Assembly: GCA_030595785.1 (NCBI GenBank)
Contig: JAUVCG010000004.1
Span: forward strand, 1 to 35,690
Direction of reading: 5' to 3'
DNA from: Kiritimatiellales bacterium
GTDB taxonomy: Bacteria > Verrucomicrobiota > Kiritimatiellia > Kiritimatiellales > Pontiellaceae
Length of the DNA: 35,690 nt
A program made the position numbers and the translations under genes. The notes under the pieces are model-generated. The model ran no database searches and was not told the DNA's origin. It saw only the letters and a list, made by a program, of their open reading frames with translations. Within the stretch, counting starts at the first letter, position 1, and each line of letters opens with the position of its first letter. Positions 34,073-35,690 of the stretch are shown piece by piece.

Positions 34073-34453
34073 TTACATGCTGGCTGCAGGTTCTACAGGA
34101 ACTTCGGCGGCAGGCTGCTGTTCCGGAACAACCAGATCAACGGGATCAATGGGTTGGGTCTGCATAGCGGCAGGCTGTGCCGCCGGCGCGGGCGCCTGCT
34201 CCATCAGCGTCTTGTCCTTTTGTGCAAAAAGCACGCCCAGCAACAAGCTGTTGGCCATGAAGACAATTCCAAGAATAACCGTCGCCCGGCTCAGAACGTT
34301 TCCGGCACGCGCACCAAAGAGTGATTCGCCTGCCCCGGCGCCAAACGCCAGACCAAGACCTTCGCTTTTCGATTTCTGCAACAGAACAAGGCCGATGAGT
34401 AAAAGGCAGCTGAGCACCTCGACCACAATAAACAATGCTTTTAGAAAAATCAT
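34073..34453 (-). CDS. secG: Preprotein translocase subunit SecG
   Basis: The 126-aa membrane protein has two helices (LKALFIVVEVLSCLLLIGLV and TVILGIVFMANSLLLGVLF) joined by the conserved QKSKSEGLGLAFGAGAGESLFG loop region, in which GLGLAFGAG is diagnostic. A Pro/Ala-rich tail follows. SecG assists the SecYE channel. It is downstream of tpiA with 35 bp between, an arrangement seen in many bacteria, and has its own AAAGGAACG ribosome site. Confidence 0.95.
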   Translation of the reverse strand: MIFLKALFIVVEVLSCLLLIGLVLLQKSKSEGLGLAFGAGAGESLFGARAGNVLSRATVILGIVFMANSLLLGVLFAQKDKTLMEQAPAPAAQPAAMQTQPIDPVDLVVPEQQPAAEVPVEPAASM

Positions 34454-34488
34454 AATACGTTCCTTTATTAACTGATAACTGTCCTTAA

Positions 34489-35244
34489 CTACATACCCGC
34501 TTTAACAATGCCGGCAAACGATGTGGCGTCGAGTGCAGCTCCGCCGATCAGGCCTCCGTCGATATCGGGCTGCGCCAACAGCTCCGGCGCATTGCCCGGC
34601 TTCATGCTGCCGCCATACTGGATGCGCACGGCATCGGCGGCTTCCGCACCCACCATGTCCTTGACGATGCTGCGAATAAAGGCGTGTACTTCCTGCGCCT
34701 GTTCGGAGGTGGCGGTCTTGCCGGTTCCGATCGCCCAGACCGGTTCGTAGGCAATCACCAGTTCAGTGTAGGCCGAGACCGGAATATCCTTCAGGCCTTC
34801 GCGAACCTGTACTTCAACCACGGATTCGGTACTGCCGGCTTCACGGTCTTCGAGCTTTTCGCCTACGCACAAAATCGGGCGAAGGTTCTTATCGAGGGCT
34901 TTTTTCACCTTCTTGTTAATCCAAAAATCAGTTTCCTTGTAGTATTCGCGCCGCTCGCTGTGGCCGAGGATAACGTAGCGCACAAACAGTTCCTTCAGCA
35001 TCGTGTGGGAGATTTCGCCGGTGTAGGCACCTTCGTCCTCGGAGCTCATGTTTTGAGAGCCGACATTGATGAGGGTTTCAGAAATCACATCGCTAACTGC
35101 TTTGAGCGCTGTAAACGGAGGGCAGAGCACTACATCAACATCCTTGCAGTCGGCCAGTTCAAGCTTGATCGCGTTGGCCAGCTCAACCGCTTCCTCGACG
35201 GTCTTATTCATCTTCCAGTTTCCGGCAATAATATTCTTTCGCAT
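34489..35244 (-). CDS. tpiA: Triosephosphate isomerase
   Basis: The 251-aa glycolytic TIM barrel interconverts dihydroxyacetone phosphate and glyceraldehyde 3-phosphate. NWKMN with Lys11, the catalytic His in ILGHSERR (about residue 95), the catalytic Glu in AYEPVWAIGTG (about 167) and the phosphate-binding GGSMKPGN and GGLIGGAALD are all present. The ribosome site GGAGAG is 7 nt upstream of the ATG. It is transcribed with secG. Confidence 0.98.
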   Translation of the reverse strand: MRKNIIAGNWKMNKTVEEAVELANAIKLELADCKDVDVVLCPPFTALKAVSDVISETLINVGSQNMSSEDEGAYTGEISHTMLKELFVRYVILGHSERREYYKETDFWINKKVKKALDKNLRPILCVGEKLEDREAGSTESVVEVQVREGLKDIPVSAYTELVIAYEPVWAIGTGKTATSEQAQEVHAFIRSIVKDMVGAEAADAVRIQYGGSMKPGNAPELLAQPDIDGGLIGGAALDATSFAGIVKAGM

Positions 35245-35539
35245 AAAATCTCTCCATTCAGTGGATATGTCGTGGGTTTCAACCCATATTCATCGGGAAA
35301 AACAAGCAGGGAACTTAGCGGAACCCCTCCGATGAAGCAAAGTCCAAAAACGGAAAAAGGATGACCTCATCGCGCTGGTTTATCCACTCTTTGTCGTGCA
35401 AAGCAGAGGCTGCGTGCTAATCTGAAACTGTGGTAACACGAAAACACCCAATTGGGGTCAGCGCAGCGTCTTTAGAGAACAAGGCTGCCTTACAGGAATC
35501 CTTTAGAGGTTCTCTATAGGGAAATGATGGGAATATGAG
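35245..35539. other. Divergent intergenic region between tpiA and the lactonase-like gene
   Basis: The region has no gene and must contain the promoters for both directions. I see no strong -35/-10 pair, hairpin or repeat that I would assign with confidence. Confidence 0.5.
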
Positions 35540-35690
35540 ATGAATTCCTCCAAACAGATGGTCAGCGTACGCACATTTAACACAAACAATCAGCTGGTTT
35601 CCCAAACACGGGAGCTTCTTCAAGAAACCCTGTCTACTCCTGGAAATCTGATGTTAAGCGGTGGCTCGACGCCGTATGTCATATATAATC
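35540..35690 (+). CDS. 6-phosphogluconolactonase-like protein, N-terminal part (cut by window edge)
   Basis: The frame from ATG 35540 runs to the window end: MNSSKQMVSVRTFNTNNQLV, then TRELLQETLSTPGNLMLSGGSTPYVIYN. The LSGGSTP motif is the sugar-phosphate-binding loop of the 6-phosphogluconolactonase/glucosamine-6-phosphate isomerase family (Pgl, DevB, NagB). The short N-terminal helix before it fits Pgl better than NagB, but too little is visible to choose. No in-frame earlier start exists because a stop lies upstream. Confidence 0.7.
   Translation, partial: MNSSKQMVSVRTFNTNNQLVSQTRELLQETLSTPGNLMLSGGSTPYVIYN

Noticed and set aside
1-35690. CRISPR arrays, rRNA genes, intact insertion sequences or prophage genes
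   Set aside because: I looked for regularly spaced repeats, rRNA landmarks and transposase or integrase frames and found none.

Overview
The window looks like a chromosomal segment of a marine, polysaccharide-degrading member of the PVC superphylum, most likely a Kiritimatiellota (Pontiella-like) bacterium. This is inferred from content: a formylglycine-type sulfatase, many secreted enzymes carrying LamG-like, thrombospondin type 3 and F5/8C-like modules, a PEP-CTERM protein, a broken SHD1-domain protein of a kind I associate with that phylum, and a multihaem cytochrome fused to HEAT/TPR repeats. No taxonomic marker such as rRNA is present.

Region 1 (1-18685) is a polysaccharide utilization locus for a sulfated, uronate-containing polymer; ulvan or a glycosaminoglycan-like glycan would fit. 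On the minus strand a tightly packed operon reads DUF4861-like protein, KduI isomerase, iduronate-2-sulfatase-like sulfatase, GH88/GH105 unsaturated uronyl hydrolase (cut by the window edge). Divergent from it is an IclR-family regulator. On the plus strand follow a frameshifted SHD1 protein, a BNR_4-type putative lyase, a small PEP-CTERM LamG-like protein, a PL8-type lyase translationally coupled to a VOC protein, a large secreted protein whose N-terminal domain duplicates the PEP-CTERM protein, and a multidomain secreted GH88/GH105 hydrolase. Six copies of an imperfect 16-bp palindrome (consensus TGTYCAWATWTGRACA) sit in front of the minus operon, iclR, the BNR gene, the PEP-CTERM gene, the duplicated-domain gene and the second GH88 gene. 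The simplest reading is a local IclR regulon: secreted lyases, sulfatase and hydrolases make unsaturated uronates, and KduI feeds the 5-keto-4-deoxyuronate into 2-keto-3-deoxygluconate metabolism.

Region 2 (about 18690-21200) is an accessory patch. It holds a type IV AbiEi/AbiEii toxin-antitoxin pair with a perfect inverted-repeat operator, a stretch very rich in the pentamer GGAAA/TTTCC, a fragment of an HD-like gene, and a tRNA-Leu(CAA) gene whose 3' end faces the patch.

Region 3 (21421-26541) contains a HAD phosphatase, a divergent octahaem cytochrome with HEAT and TPR repeats, a class I methyltransferase and RNase III (rnc).

Region 4 (26833-34047) starts with a 48-residue C-terminal remnant of an M3 peptidase and continues with an oligopeptide ABC transporter operon: two tandem OppA lipoproteins, OppB, OppC and a fused OppD-OppF ATPase, closed by a hairpin.

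Region 5 (34073-35690) has secG and triosephosphate isomerase (tpiA) on the minus strand and, divergently, the 5' end of a 6-phosphogluconolactonase-like gene cut by the window edge. Intergenic spaces carry several families of palindromic hairpins.
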